DNA of 64,000 nt from Pseudomonas citrullilanati (GCF_030580855.1 NZ_JAUQOP010000016.1:47991-111990); one strand, 5' to 3'. Shown: positions 11,003 through 21,683, counted from the first letter of the stretch. The notes: a model not told the origin generated them from the letters alone. Program-made: numbers and translations.

Positions 11003-12345
11003 TTCGTTCGCTACGAGTGCGGTTGATGCTGGCCGCCATGACCCTGGCGGTGTTGTTCATGCTGGCGTTGTTGCCGGCCATGCAGGGCGCGTTCAGCCTG
11101 GCGTTGCAGGAATCCATCGAGCAGCGCCTGGCGTCGGACGTGACCACGCTGATTTCCGCCGCCCGGGTGGAGAACAACCACTTGAAGATGCCGGCGCAAC
11201 TGCCCGACGAGCGCTTCAACCTCGCCGATGCCCGGCTGCTGGGCTACATCTATGACCGCGATGGGCGGCTGGTGTGGCGGTCGAAGGCGACCCGGGAAGA
11301 AAACATCAACTACACCCCGCGCTACGACGGCCAGGGCAACCAGTTCGCGCGGATCCGCGAGAACGACGGCCAGGAATTTTTCGTCTATGACGTCGAGATC
11401 CAACTGCTCGGTGGCCAGAGCGCGGCGTTCAGTATCGTCACCCTGCAACCGGTGCGCGACTACGAGGTGACCCTGCAAGAGCTGCGGGACAATCTCTACC
11501 TGGGCTTCGGCGCGGCCCTGCTGGTGTTGCTGGCGCTGTTGTGGATCGGCCTGACCTGGGGCCTGCGGGCCCTGCGGCGCCTGAGCCAGGAGCTGGACGA
11601 AATCGAAAGCGGGGCCCGGGACAGCCTCAGCACCGAGCACCCCCGGGAGCTGTTGCGCCTGACCGGTTCCCTCAACCGCTTGCTGTACAGCGAGCGCGAG
11701 CAGCGCAGCCGCTACCGTGACTCCCTCGATGACCTGGCCCACAGCCTGAAAACCCCGCTGGCGGTGTTGCAGGGCGTCAGCGAAGACATGGCCCGGCGCC
11801 CCGCGGACCGGGAGCAGGCCTGGGTGCTGCAAGCCCAGATCGAGCGCATGAGCCAGCAGATAGGCTATCAGTTGCAGCGCGCCAGCCTGCGCAAGAGCGG
11901 GCTGGTGCGCCATCAGGTGCCCTTGCGCCCGGTGTTGCAAAGCCTGTGCGACACCCTGGACAAGGTCTACCGCGATAAACGGGTCGATGTCGGGTTCGAC
12001 CTGCCGGAGCACTGCCAGGTGCCGATCGAGCAGGGCGCCTTGTTGGAAATGCTCGGCAACCTGCTGGAAAACGCCTATCGCCTCTGCCTGGGGGCCGTGC
12101 GCGTCAGCGTCCACCAGACCCACGGCGGCACGGAGCTGTGCGTGGAGGACGATGGGCCGGGCGTGCCGCCGGATCAGCGGGCGAGGATTCTCCAGCGCGG
12201 TGAACGGCTGGACCGCCAGCACCCGGGGCAGGGGATTGGCCTGGCGGTGGTCAAGGACATCATCGAAAGCTATGGCGCCCGGCTGACCCTAGGGGATTCG
12301 GAACTGGGCGGGGCGGCGTTCCGGATTCATTTTCCGGTGGTTTGA
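10999..12345 (+). CDS. phoQ: Sensor kinase PhoQ
   Basis: Membrane sensor of divalent cations and antimicrobial peptides that phosphorylates PhoP. 448 residues from a GTG inside the phoP stop (GTGA). Membrane helices lie at about 9-28 and 166-188 around a periplasmic PhoQ-type sensor. The phospho-accepting His is in DLAHSLKTPLAVL (near residue 248). The ATPase boxes are LLENAYRLC, VEDDGPGVP and GQGIGLAVV. A family B repeat follows directly, and no clear terminator is visible. Confidence 0.96.
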   Translation: MIRSLRVRLMLAAMTLAVLFMLALLPAMQGAFSLALQESIEQRLASDVTTLISAARVENNHLKMPAQLPDERFNLADARLLGYIYDRDGRLVWRSKATREENINYTPRYDGQGNQFARIRENDGQEFFVYDVEIQLLGGQSAAFSIVTLQPVRDYEVTLQELRDNLYLGFGAALLVLLALLWIGLTWGLRALRRLSQELDEIESGARDSLSTEHPRELLRLTGSLNRLLYSEREQRSRYRDSLDDLAHSLKTPLAVLQGVSEDMARRPADREQAWVLQAQIERMSQQIGYQLQRASLRKSGLVRHQVPLRPVLQSLCDTLDKVYRDKRVDVGFDLPEHCQVPIEQGALLEMLGNLLENAYRLCLGAVRVSVHQTHGGTELCVEDDGPGVPPDQRARILQRGERLDRQHPGQGIGLAVVKDIIESYGARLTLGDSELGGAAFRIHFPVV

Positions 12346-12373
12346 CTTGAACATTTCGTTGTGTGCGGGCCTC

Positions 12374-12500
12374 TGTGGCGAGGGGATTTATCGTTGGGCT
12401 GCGTAGCAGCCCCCAAACAGACAACTCGGTGTGCCAGGTAGCTGGAGTCACTGCTTTAGGGCCGCTGCGCAGCCCAACGGGGATAAATCCCCTCGCCACA
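12374..12500. repeat. REPIN-like pair, family B (left arm shortened)
   Basis: The left arm reads TGTGGCGAGGGGATTTATCG and lacks the CCC found in other copies, while the right arm is intact. The inner GGGCTGCGTAGCAGCCC and GGGCCGCTGCGCAGCCC stems remain. It lies between the convergent phoQ and AraC-type regulator genes. Confidence 0.84.
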
Positions 12501-12535
12501 CGGGGCAGCACCCCGCAGGAACTGGAAGTCACCAC

Positions 12536-13534
12536 TCAAATCTCCTGCTCTCGATAAGCCCCCGGCGTCACCCCCGTCCACTTCTTGAACGCCCGATGGA
12601 ACGCCGACGGTTCCGAGAATCCCAGTTGCTCGGCAATCTGCTGCAACGACAACTGTGCCTGGCCCAGGTGATAGATGGCGATATCCCGCCGCAACTGATC
12701 CTTGAGCGCCTGGAAACTGGTGCCTTCCTCGCGCAGGTGCCGGCGCAACGTCTGGGGGCTGATGTGCAGGTGGGCCGCCACGCTGTCCAGGTCGGGCCAG
12801 CGGGCCGTGTCGCGGCTGAGCAGGCGGCGCAGCTGGCTGCTCAGGCTGTGGCCATCGTCCGGGCGCGACAGCAGGTCGGCGGGGGAGCGTTCGAGGAAGT
12901 GCTTGAGGGTGCGTTCGTCCTGCAACAAGGGCATGTCCAGGTAGCGGCTGTGGAACAACAGGCTGCTGGCGGGCGCCTCGAACACCTGCGCGCAGGGGAA
13001 CAGCAAGTCGTACTCGGCGGCGTGGGCGGGCTTGGCATAGCTGAAGGTCGCCTGCTCCAGGCCGATCCGCTGGCCGATCAGCCAACTGCCGAGGCGATGC
13101 CAGATCACCAGCAGGCTTTCGCTCAGGAAATGATCCGGGTCCCACAATGTCGAGTCGTCCAGTACCAGCCGGACCCGCTCGCCTTCGGTTTCCAGCGTCA
13201 GCCGCGGGGCGTCGGGGAACAGGCCGTAGAACAACAGGCCGCGCTGGAGCGCCTTGCCCAGGGTGCGGCAGTGGATCAACGCGTGGCACATCATCGCAAA
13301 CGTCCCGGGTTTACTCGGCGCCCGGCCGAACCCGAGGTATTCGTCATCCAGTTGTTGCCACAGCGCCTGCAACAAGCGCGCGAACTGTTCCGGCGCGATG
13401 CGCGCCCGTGACTCTTCCAACAGCTCGGGGCTGATGCCCAGTTGTTGCAGCAGGGGCAGGTAATCGAACCCTTGTCGCCGCGCGCCGCCCAGGGCTGCGC
13501 GGGCGAAATGGCTGGCGATCGTGCGTTGGCGCAT
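12536..13534 (-). CDS. AraC-family transcriptional regulator
   Basis: DNA-binding regulator of unknown target. 332 residues. The N-terminal two-thirds resembles the arabinose-binding-type domain found in OruR/ArgR-like AraC members. The C-terminal about 100 residues carry two helix-turn-helix motifs, including VAAHLHISPQTLRRHLREEG and ISLQ-type spacing in QIAEQLGFSEPSAFHRAFKKW. It is divergent from dctA across 333 bases and has a counterpart beside dctA in P. aeruginosa (PA1182). Despite the position, the dctA promoter is of the sigma-54 type, so this gene is not necessarily its activator. Confidence 0.88.
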   Translation of the reverse strand: MRQRTIASHFARAALGGARRQGFDYLPLLQQLGISPELLEESRARIAPEQFARLLQALWQQLDDEYLGFGRAPSKPGTFAMMCHALIHCRTLGKALQRGLLFYGLFPDAPRLTLETEGERVRLVLDDSTLWDPDHFLSESLLVIWHRLGSWLIGQRIGLEQATFSYAKPAHAAEYDLLFPCAQVFEAPASSLLFHSRYLDMPLLQDERTLKHFLERSPADLLSRPDDGHSLSSQLRRLLSRDTARWPDLDSVAAHLHISPQTLRRHLREEGTSFQALKDQLRRDIAIYHLGQAQLSLQQIAEQLGFSEPSAFHRAFKKWTGVTPGAYREQEI

Positions 13535-13591
13535 GGCAAGAAAATCCGTCCGTTAAGCGGGCGATGGTAGCAGCGCGAAGGACTTGGACAA

Positions 13592-13646
13592 GGCGGATAT
13601 CCGCCAAATTCCGGAGCGGGAAGCGGCCAGTGGGCGGAAAACCGCC
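13592..13646 (+). promoter_or_regulatory. Two GGCGG-N4-CCGCC dyads, candidate DctD enhancer sites
   Basis: GGCGGATATCCGCC (13592-13605) is a perfect palindrome. GGCGGAAAACCGCC (13633-13646) has the same half sites. Their centres are 41 bases apart, about four helical turns, and lie about 85 and 125 bases before the dctA -24/-12 promoter. That is the normal layout of tandem sites for a sigma-54 enhancer-binding protein. Assignment to DctD is inference. Confidence 0.65.
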
Positions 13647-13724
13647 ACCCCGAACGCCCTGTTTAAACCCCTGTGGAATCCGCCGGCCCGTCTGCTATAC
13701 CGGATGTAGGCGATTTCGCAAAAA

Positions 13725-13739
13725 TGGCACGCGCTTTGC
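13725..13739 (+). promoter_or_regulatory. Sigma-54 promoter of dctA
   Basis: TGGCACG-CGCT-TTGC matches the RpoN -24/-12 consensus with exact spacing and is preceded by AAAA. It lies about 130 bases before the dctA start. DctA control by DctB/DctD and RpoN is established in rhizobia and Pseudomonas. Confidence 0.88.
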
Positions 13740-13867
13740 GATGTGTTAGGTAGGTCTGCCGCGTGCAGCCGACAAAACAAATCCCTCCAGTGCAGGAGGG
13801 TTCGCAATTGAGGTTTCGTCGACGACAGGTGGATGTTGTCGCACGGGACGCTTGAGGAAGGTTTGCC

Positions 13868-15205
13868 ATGACGACTCGTCAGCCCCTGTACAAATCCCTG
13901 TATTTCCAGGTGATCGTAGCCATTGCCATCGGTATTTTGCTCGGCCACTTCTACCCGCAGACCGGTGTTGCCCTCAAGCCGTTCGGTGACGGGTTCATCA
14001 AACTGATCAAAATGGTCATTGCCCCGATCATCTTCTGTACCGTCGTCAGCGGTATCGCCGGCATGCAGAACATGAAGTCGGTCGGCAAGACGGGCGGCTA
14101 TGCGCTGCTGTACTTCGAGATCGTCTCCACCATCGCCCTGTTGATCGGCCTGGTCGTGGTCAACGTCGTGCAACCGGGTAACGGCATGCACATCGACGTG
14201 ACGACCCTGGACACCAGCAAGATCGCCGGCTTCATCTCCGCCGGTAAAGACCAGAGCATCATCGCCTTCATCCTCAACGTGATCCCCAACACCATCGTCG
14301 GCGCGTTCGCCAACGGCGATATCCTGCAAGTGCTGATGTTCTCGGTGCTCTTCGGTTTCGCCCTGCATCGCCTGGGTGCCTACGGCAAGCCGGTACTGGA
14401 CTTCATCGACCGTTTCGCCCACGTCATGTTCATCATCATCAACATGATCATGAAACTGGCTCCCCTGGGTGCGTTCGGTGCCATGGCCTTCACCATCGGC
14501 GCCTACGGTGTCGGTTCGCTGGTGCAACTGGGCCAGCTGATGATCTGCTTCTACATCACCTGCGTGGTGTTCGTGCTGGTCGTGCTGGGTGCCATCTGCC
14601 GTGCCCACGGCTTTAGCGTGATCAAGCTGGTTCGCTACATCCGTGAAGAGCTGCTGATCGTGCTGGGCACTTCCTCGTCGGAATCGGCCCTGCCACGCAT
14701 GCTGATCAAGATGGAACGCCTGGGTGCCAAGAAATCCGTGGTCGGCCTGGTCATCCCGACAGGCTACTCGTTCAACCTCGACGGTACGTCGATCTACCTG
14801 ACCATGGCCGCGGTGTTCATCGCCCAGGCCACCGACACCCACATGGACATTACCCACCAGATCACCCTGCTGCTGGTGTTGCTGCTGTCGTCCAAGGGCG
14901 CTGCCGGCGTGACCGGTAGTGGCTTCATCGTACTGGCCGCCACCCTGTCGGCCGTGGGTCACCTGCCGGTGGCCGGCCTGGCGCTGATCCTGGGTATCGA
15001 CCGCTTCATGTCCGAAGCCCGTGCCCTGACCAACCTGGTGGGCAACGCCGTTGCCACGATCGTGGTTGCCAAGTGGGTCAAGGAGCTGGATGAAGACCAA
15101 CTGCATGCCGAGCTGGCTTCCGGTGGTCGCGGCATCTCCGACGTCCGTGAAGACGACGAGCAGATCGTGGCGGCTGAATCGTCTGCCCCTGGCGTCGTGA
15201 AGTAA
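13868..15205 (+). CDS. dctA: C4-dicarboxylate/proton symporter DctA
   Basis: Inner-membrane carrier for succinate, fumarate and malate, preferred carbon sources of pseudomonads. 445 residues, full family length, with a GAGGAAGG ribosome site. The start [20 protein letters not shown] and the family motifs [29 protein letters not shown] and [18 protein letters not shown] (hairpins and substrate site of the glutamate transporter fold) are all present. It is expressed from a readable sigma-54 promoter with two upstream dyads and ends in an intrinsic terminator. It is a single-gene unit. Confidence 0.97.
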   Translation: MTTRQPLYKSLYFQVIVAIAIGILLGHFYPQTGVALKPFGDGFIKLIKMVIAPIIFCTVVSGIAGMQNMKSVGKTGGYALLYFEIVSTIALLIGLVVVNVVQPGNGMHIDVTTLDTSKIAGFISAGKDQSIIAFILNVIPNTIVGAFANGDILQVLMFSVLFGFALHRLGAYGKPVLDFIDRFAHVMFIIINMIMKLAPLGAFGAMAFTIGAYGVGSLVQLGQLMICFYITCVVFVLVVLGAICRAHGFSVIKLVRYIREELLIVLGTSSSESALPRMLIKMERLGAKKSVVGLVIPTGYSFNLDGTSIYLTMAAVFIAQATDTHMDITHQITLLLVLLLSSKGAAGVTGSGFIVLAATLSAVGHLPVAGLALILGIDRFMSEARALTNLVGNAVATIVVAKWVKELDEDQLHAELASGGRGISDVREDDEQIVAAESSAPGVVK

Positions 15206-15220
15206 TCTGCACGTTGCAAT

Positions 15221-15249
15221 GAAAAACCCGCTTCGGCGGGTTTTTTTAT
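15221..15249 (+). terminator. Intrinsic terminator of dctA
   Basis: AAAAACCCGC-TTCG-GCGGGTTTTTTT lies about 15 bases after the dctA stop, with a strong stem and seven T. Confidence 0.93.
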
Positions 15250-15294
15250 TGCGCCTCGTTTTCAGCCTAGAGTGTTTTGTGGTGAGAGCGCTTT

Positions 15295-15420
15295 TGTGGC
15301 GAGGGGATTTATCCCCGCTGGGCTACGCAGTAGCCCCCTGCGTCTGATCCGACACGCCGGGTGGCAGATGAAATCCTGGGGGCGCTGCGCGCCCCAACGG
15401 GGATAAATCCCCTCGCCACA
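15295..15420. repeat. REPIN-like pair, family B
   Basis: Both ends are intact, with an inner GGGCTACGCAGTAGCCC stem and a diverged GGGGGCGCTGCGCGCCCC stem. It lies between the dctA terminator and the CoA-transferase gene. Just beyond it, GGATCCGTGGCA occurs twice (15423 and 15442). Confidence 0.85.
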
Positions 15421-15552
15421 AAGGATCCGTGGCACCACAAGGGATCCGTGGCAGCACTGAGCGCAATGGTCATCTCTTGTGACACCTGCGGTGATTGCCC
15501 CACCGCCAACCCCTGCCTAGTCTTCAGCCATCACCCCCGTCGGAGATCGCCC

Positions 15553-16734
15553 ATGCAAGGCCCACTGGCATCGCTCAAGGTTCTGGACTTCTCGACCCTG
15601 CTGCCCGGCCCGTTCGCCTCGTTGCTGCTGGCCGACATGGGCGCCGAGGTGCTGCGCATCGAGTCGCCGACCCGGCCGGACCTGTTGCGGATATTGCCGC
15701 CCCATGACCAAGGGGTTTCGGCCAGCCACGCCTACCTCAACCGCAACAAGCGCAGCCTTGCCCTGGACCTCAAGCAGCCGCAGGCGCGGGCGGTGATCGA
15801 GGCCTTGCTCGCCGACCACGACATCCTGCTGGAACAGTTCCGCCCCGGAGTCATGGAGCGGCTGGGCCTGGGGTACGACGCGCTGAAGGCCATCAATCCG
15901 CGGCTGATCTACGTGTCGATCACCGGCTATGGCCAGACCGGGCCATACAAGGACCGCGCCGGCCACGACATCAACTACCTCGCCGTGGCGGGCCTGGCCA
16001 GCCATACCGGTCGCGCCGACAGCGGGCCGTTGCCACTGGGGATCCAGGCGGCCGACATTGCCGGCGGTTCGCTGCATGGGGTGATCGGGCTGTTGGCTGC
16101 GGTGATCGCCCGGCAGCAGACCGGGCAGGGCCAGCACCTGGACGTCAGCATGACCGACTGTGCCTTCAGCCTCAACGCCCTGGCCGGGGCCGGTTACCTG
16201 GCTTGCGGGAAAACCCCCGGGTTCGAGGACCAGCTGCTCAACGGCGGCAGCTTCTACGACTATTACCGCACGCGGGACGGTCGCTGGATGTCGGTGGGCA
16301 GCCTGGAACCGGCCTTCATGCAGGCCCTGTGCGCGGCCCTGGGACGCCCGGAACTGGCGGCCCAGGGCCTTTCGCCCGACCCCGTGCAACAACGGGCGCT
16401 CAAGCAGGCGTTGCAAGTGGAGTTCGAAAAGCACGATTTCGCCGAGCTGTGCCGGTTGTTCGCGGGCATCGACGCCTGTGTCGAGCCGGTGCTGGACCTG
16501 GAAGAGGCGGTCCGGCACCCGCAATTGCAGGCCCGTGGCGTGGTGACCCAGGTGCCCCGGGGCGATGGTTCGAGCCAGGCGCAGATGGCCTGCCCATTGA
16601 AGTTTTCCCAAGGGCTGCCCGAGCCCCGGCATATTGGCGCAAGGCTCGGGGCGCATACCGATCAGGTGTTGGAGGCGTTGGGGTTCAGTGCGCAGCGGAT
16701 CGAAGCGTTGCGTAAGCGCGGGGTGGTTTTGTAG
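15553..16734 (+). CDS. CaiB/BaiF family CoA-transferase
   Basis: Class III CoA-transferase or racemase-type enzyme acting on an acyl-CoA that cannot be deduced. 393 residues from ATG 15553, 8 bases after CGGAG; the longer frame reads through the repeat and was rejected. Visible family features are LDFSTLLPGPFASLLLADMG, GAEVLRIE, NRNKRSLALDL, the catalytic Asp in GHDINYLAVAG, and ADIAGGS. It stands alone, without an acyl-CoA dehydrogenase or hydratase beside it, so the pathway is open. Confidence 0.9.
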   Translation: MQGPLASLKVLDFSTLLPGPFASLLLADMGAEVLRIESPTRPDLLRILPPHDQGVSASHAYLNRNKRSLALDLKQPQARAVIEALLADHDILLEQFRPGVMERLGLGYDALKAINPRLIYVSITGYGQTGPYKDRAGHDINYLAVAGLASHTGRADSGPLPLGIQAADIAGGSLHGVIGLLAAVIARQQTGQGQHLDVSMTDCAFSLNALAGAGYLACGKTPGFEDQLLNGGSFYDYYRTRDGRWMSVGSLEPAFMQALCAALGRPELAAQGLSPDPVQQRALKQALQVEFEKHDFAELCRLFAGIDACVEPVLDLEEAVRHPQLQARGVVTQVPRGDGSSQAQMACPLKFSQGLPEPRHIGARLGAHTDQVLEALGFSAQRIEALRKRGVVL

Positions 16735-16750
16735 CGTCTGTCAGGCAGTC

Positions 16751-16825
16751 ATCGCGAGCAAGCTCGCTCCCACACTGGATCTATGGTGTTCACAAAACCC
16801 CTGTGGGAGCGAGCTTGCTCGCGAT
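16751..16825. repeat. REPIN-like pair, family A
   Basis: ATCGCGAGCAAGCTCGCTCC...ACA and its exact inverse, 27 bases apart, lie between the convergent CoA-transferase and sprT genes. Confidence 0.86.
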
Positions 16826-16851
16826 GGGGCCAGCCCACACACCACAAAAAC

Positions 16852-17346
16852 TTACTCCACCCGCGTCTCCCCGCTGAACACCAGGGTATTGCGGCAGCTA
16901 CGGCACAAATATCGCCGCCCCTGGCGCACCAGGCGGTGGCGCTGGGCCGAGAACGGGAAGTCGCTGCCATCGCAGGGGCATTTGTAGATGTAGCGGGTCA
17001 CGCTGCGGCGCTTGATCTCGTAGGTGTGGCAGCGATTGGGCGGCAGTTCGTACACGCCGCGCATGATCAATTGCCACTCTTCGCCATGGGGTTGGATGCG
17101 CTCGCCAAACAGCTGGTGGGCGATCAGGTGCGCGACTTCGTGGGCGACGGTCTGCTTGAGGAAGTCATCGGCGTTTTCCCGGTACAACTGCGGGTTGAAG
17201 CGCAGCAGGTTCTCATGCAGATGGGCGACCCCGGCTTTCTGGCCACGCAATTTGAAGCTGACCACCGGGCGTTTGAAGGGACGTTTGAAAAAGGATTCGG
17301 CTTGTTGGTAACACTCTTCGACGCGGGTATTGAGTTGCTCGAGCAT
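16852..17346 (-). CDS. sprT: SprT-family zinc metalloprotease-like protein
   Basis: Family of zinc proteases related to eukaryotic Spartan, of unclear bacterial role. 164 residues from the ATG at 17346 (MLEQLNTRVEE), chosen over an upstream ATG because family members start here. The zinc site is HEVAHLIAHQLFG with Glu as catalytic base. A C-terminal zinc ribbon is formed by CPC and CRSC pairs. It is oriented opposite to its left neighbour, and a family A repeat follows the stop codon. Confidence 0.9.
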   Translation of the reverse strand: MLEQLNTRVEECYQQAESFFKRPFKRPVVSFKLRGQKAGVAHLHENLLRFNPQLYRENADDFLKQTVAHEVAHLIAHQLFGERIQPHGEEWQLIMRGVYELPPNRCHTYEIKRRSVTRYIYKCPCDGSDFPFSAQRHRLVRQGRRYLCRSCRNTLVFSGETRVE

Positions 17347-17444
17347 GCTGTACGGGTCTCCAGAAACCCGAGTATGCCGCAAGCGCCGACCGTTGCGAAT
17401 CGCCTGGCTGCCCGGCGGTCGTTTTCCTCCGTCCGCAGACAGGA

Positions 17445-17464
17445 AGGCCGCCTTGCGGCGGCCT
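17445..17464 (-). terminator. Hairpin after the Yip1-like gene
   Basis: AGGCCGCC-TTGC-GGCGGCCT is a perfect 8-base stem lying 40 bases past the stop of the minus-strand membrane protein gene. The T-run is poor, so this is a possible rather than certain terminator. Confidence 0.5.
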
Positions 17465-17503
17465 GTGTTGGCAGGTTTGCTTGTTATTGGAGGGGCTTGC
17501 GGT

Positions 17504-18106
17504 TCAATTGGTGTACACCGGGCCGACGCCCAACCCCCAGACGATCACGGTGAACGCCATGATGGCGACCAGCACCACCAGGCCGACGGCAAGCACCGAG
17601 CTGGAGAACAGGAAGCCTTCGTCCTGGGGAATGTTCATGAAGGTCGGCAGGCCCACGTACAACAGGTAGACCGTGTAGCAGATGGCCGCCGTGCCGACGA
17701 TCATCCCCAGCCACATGTGCGGGTAGAGCGCCGCCAGGCCGCCGATGAACAAGGGGGTCGCCGTGTAGGTGGCAAACGCGACGCAACGGGCCAGGCTCGG
17801 ATTGGCATCGTAGGTACGCGCCATCCAGTGGATGAAGGCGCCCATCACCGCCACGCCGCCGAGCATCGCCAGGTACGACATGACGGTCATCCACAGCGCG
17901 CTTTCCTGCGTCAGCATCACCGGCGGGCGATTGCCGATGACCCAGCCCACCTGCGTGGTGCCGATGAACGCCGACACCGCGGGAATGGCCGCCAGGATCA
18001 GCGTGTGGGTCAGGTACATGTGGCTGATGCTTTCCTCCTGATCGCCACGGATCTCCTTCCATTCTTGATCAGGGTGGGTAAAGAGCCCCACGACATGATG
18101 GATCAT
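17504..18106 (-). CDS. Yip1-domain inner membrane protein
   Basis: Multi-pass membrane protein of unknown function. 200 residues with AAGGAG 10 bases before the ATG. Five hydrophobic helices are visible (about 33-52, 72-95, 106-125, 130-150 and 165-190). The cytoplasmic start HHVVGLFTHPDQEWKEIRG is typical of Yip1-like bacterial proteins. A short loop before the last helix reads LPTFMNIPQDEGF. No functional partner is adjacent. Confidence 0.85.
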   Translation of the reverse strand: MIHHVVGLFTHPDQEWKEIRGDQEESISHMYLTHTLILAAIPAVSAFIGTTQVGWVIGNRPPVMLTQESALWMTVMSYLAMLGGVAVMGAFIHWMARTYDANPSLARCVAFATYTATPLFIGGLAALYPHMWLGMIVGTAAICYTVYLLYVGLPTFMNIPQDEGFLFSSSVLAVGLVVLVAIMAFTVIVWGLGVGPVYTN

Positions 18107-18323
18107 AGTCAGTCACTCCTTTGTTATTGCCATCGCCCCCCAACGGAGCGCCTACGGGCCAAGTGGCCAAGTAAGTAAAGGTCTGTATGTGTGTGCGACC
18201 TTATGCCGCAGTATAGAAAGGACTCATGCCCTGTGGGATGGCAGGCTTAGAGCAAATCGCGCTGTCGACTGACGGGGTAATCGCCGATGGATCTGTACAT
18301 CGCTTTCGGCGAACACTCACACT

Positions 18324-18447
18324 TGTGGCGAGGGGATTTATCCCCGCTGGGCTGCGCAGCGGCCCCCTTCGTCAGGTCTGGCACCACGGTGAAGCTGCGA
18401 ATTTGGGGGCGCTTCGCACCCCAACGGGGATAAATCCCCTCGCCACA
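18324..18447. repeat. REPIN-like pair, family B
   Basis: Both ends are intact, with inner GGGCTGCGCAGCGGCCC and GGGGGCGCTTCGCACCCC stems. It occupies the 425-base gap between the Yip1-like gene and ttcA. The rest of that gap shows only a -10-like TAAAAT near 18491, just before ttcA. Confidence 0.86.
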
Positions 18448-18531
18448 AAAGCGCATGTCATCAGCCTTCGCCGACAGCAAGTTTTTTGCGTAAAATGCCG
18501 GCCCTTCGTCACACCTCACGGATTTCGCGTC

Positions 18532-19356
18532 ATGGGCACTCTCACGGTCAACCAGAACAAACTGCAAAAGCGCCTGCGCCGCCTGGCCGGTGAGGCGGTC
18601 GCCGATTTCAACATGATCGAGGACGGCGACAAGGTCATGGTCTGCCTGTCCGGCGGCAAGGACAGCTACACCCTGCTCGATGTGCTGATGCACCTGCAGA
18701 AGGTTGCCCCGATCAAGTTCGACATCGTCGCGGTGAACATGGACCAGAAGCAGCCGGGGTTCCCCGAGCACGTGCTGCCGGCCTACCTCGAATCGCTGGG
18801 CGTGGAATACCACATCGTCGAGAAGGACACCTATTCGGTGGTCAAGGAGCTGATTCCCGAAGGCAAGACCACCTGCTCGCTGTGTTCACGCCTGCGGCGC
18901 GGGACGCTCTACACCTTCGCCGACGAGATCGGCGCGACCAAGATGGCCCTGGGTCACCACCGCGACGACATCGTCGAGACGTTCTTCCTGAACATGTTCT
19001 ACAACGGCACCCTCAAGGCCATGCCGCCCAAGCTGCGGGCCGATGACGGGCGCAACGTGGTAATACGGCCCTTGGCCTACTGCAACGAGAAAGACATCCA
19101 GGCTTATTCGGACTTCAAGCAATTCCCGATCATCCCCTGCAATCTTTGCGGTTCCCAGGAGAACCTGCAGCGCCAGGTGGTCAAGGAAATGCTCCAGGAG
19201 TGGGAACGCAAGACCCCGGGCCGTACCGAGAGCATTTTCCGCGGCTTGCAGAACGTCGTCCCTTCGCAGCTGGCGGACCGCAACCTGTTCGACTTCACCA
19301 GCCTGCGCATCGACGAAAACGCGACCCCGCGCTTCGTCAACGTGGTGAACCTCTGA
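18532..19356 (+). CDS. ttcA: tRNA 2-thiocytidine(32) synthetase TtcA
   Basis: Adds sulfur to cytidine 32 of some tRNAs, using ATP and an iron-sulfur cluster. 274 residues from ATG 18532; upstream frame extension passes through the family B repeat and is not coding. The ATP pyrophosphatase P-loop [11 protein letters not shown] is present. The two cluster cysteine pairs are [10 protein letters not shown] and [26 protein letters not shown] is a second family signature. A terminator follows at 19378. Confidence 0.96.
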   Translation: MGTLTVNQNKLQKRLRRLAGEAVADFNMIEDGDKVMVCLSGGKDSYTLLDVLMHLQKVAPIKFDIVAVNMDQKQPGFPEHVLPAYLESLGVEYHIVEKDTYSVVKELIPEGKTTCSLCSRLRRGTLYTFADEIGATKMALGHHRDDIVETFFLNMFYNGTLKAMPPKLRADDGRNVVIRPLAYCNEKDIQAYSDFKQFPIIPCNLCGSQENLQRQVVKEMLQEWERKTPGRTESIFRGLQNVVPSQLADRNLFDFTSLRIDENATPRFVNVVNL

Positions 19357-19377
19357 CGCTGTCAACGCCTCAATTGC

Positions 19378-19407
19378 ACGGCGCTCGCGAGCGCCGTTTT
19401 CATTTCC
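19378..19407 (+). terminator. Intrinsic terminator of ttcA
   Basis: ACGGCGCTCG against CGAGCGCCGT gives a perfect 20-base palindrome followed by TTTTCATTT, 21 bases after the ttcA stop. Confidence 0.85.
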
Positions 19408-19423
19408 GACCCCAGGAGAGGGC

Positions 19424-20098
19424 ATGCGCGATTACAAGTGGCTGCACGAGTATTGTCTGAACCGCTTCGGTTCGGCGGCTGAACTGGAAGCCCACCTGCC
19501 GGTTCCCAAGACCCCGGCGCAACTACGCAAGATCAGTGATGACCGCTACCTCTCGACCCTGGCGCTACGGGTCTTTCGCGCAGGCCTCAAGCACAGCCTG
19601 GTGGATGCCAAGTGGCCGGCGTTCGAGGAAGTGTTCTTCAAGTTCGACCCGGAAAAAGTCGTGCTCATGAGTGCCGAGCACCTGGAGCGGCTGATGCAGG
19701 ACGCGCGGATCATCCGCCACCTGGGCAAGCTCAAGAGCGTGCCGCGCAACGCCCAGCTGATCCTGGACGTGGCCCACGAAAAGGGCAGCTTCGGCGCGCT
19801 GATCGCCGACTGGCCGGTGACCGACATCGTCGGCCTGTGGACCTACCTGAAAAAGCACGGCCATCAATTGGGCGGCCTGTCGGCACCGCGTTTCCTGCGG
19901 ATGATGGGCAAGGACACGTTCGTGCCGAGTTATGACGTGGTGGCCGCGCTCAATGCCCAGGACATCATCGACAAGGTCCCCACGAGCCTGCGGGACCTGG
20001 CGACGGTGCAGGCTGCCTTCAACCAGTGGCATGAAGAAAGTGGTGGGCGGCCGATGTCGCAGATTTCGATGATGCTGGCGTATACCGTCAATCATTGA
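19424..20098 (+). CDS. DNA-3-methyladenine glycosylase I-like protein
   Basis: Related to Tag, which removes 3-methyladenine from alkylated DNA. 224 residues with AGGAGAGG before the ATG. The Tag fold is indicated by DDRYLSTLALRVFRAGLKHSLVD, KWPAFEEVFFKFDPEKV and RIIRHLGKLKSVPRNA-type segments. Classical Tag binds zinc through an N-terminal Cys (MERCGWV) and a C-terminal His/Cys pair. That N-terminal motif is absent here, so substrate range may differ. It is transcribed apart from ttcA. Confidence 0.82.
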   Translation: MRDYKWLHEYCLNRFGSAAELEAHLPVPKTPAQLRKISDDRYLSTLALRVFRAGLKHSLVDAKWPAFEEVFFKFDPEKVVLMSAEHLERLMQDARIIRHLGKLKSVPRNAQLILDVAHEKGSFGALIADWPVTDIVGLWTYLKKHGHQLGGLSAPRFLRMMGKDTFVPSYDVVAALNAQDIIDKVPTSLRDLATVQAAFNQWHEESGGRPMSQISMMLAYTVNH

Positions 20099-20113
20099 GA
20101 CCGCGTCGCACCT

Positions 20114-20188
20114 ATCGCGAGCAAGCTCGCTCCCACAGGGGATTTGTGAACGCCGAAAATTCAATGTGGGAGCGAGCTTGCTCGCGAT
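20114..20188. repeat. REPIN-like pair, family A
   Basis: ATCGCGAGCAAGCTCGCTCC...ACA and its inverse lie between the convergent glycosylase and DUF2069 genes. Confidence 0.86.
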
Positions 20189-20197
20189 AGCGGCCTA

Positions 20198-21571
<1,374 letters not shown>

Positions 21572-21683
21572 GAGCGGGTCGCATCTTGCGTAAGGTGGCG
21601 GCTATTCTACTGTGCCGCGAGGCCCCAAGCACCCAACAGAGGCAACGGGTCGCGGCGGCTCACATTCAGACAAGGATCGGCAC

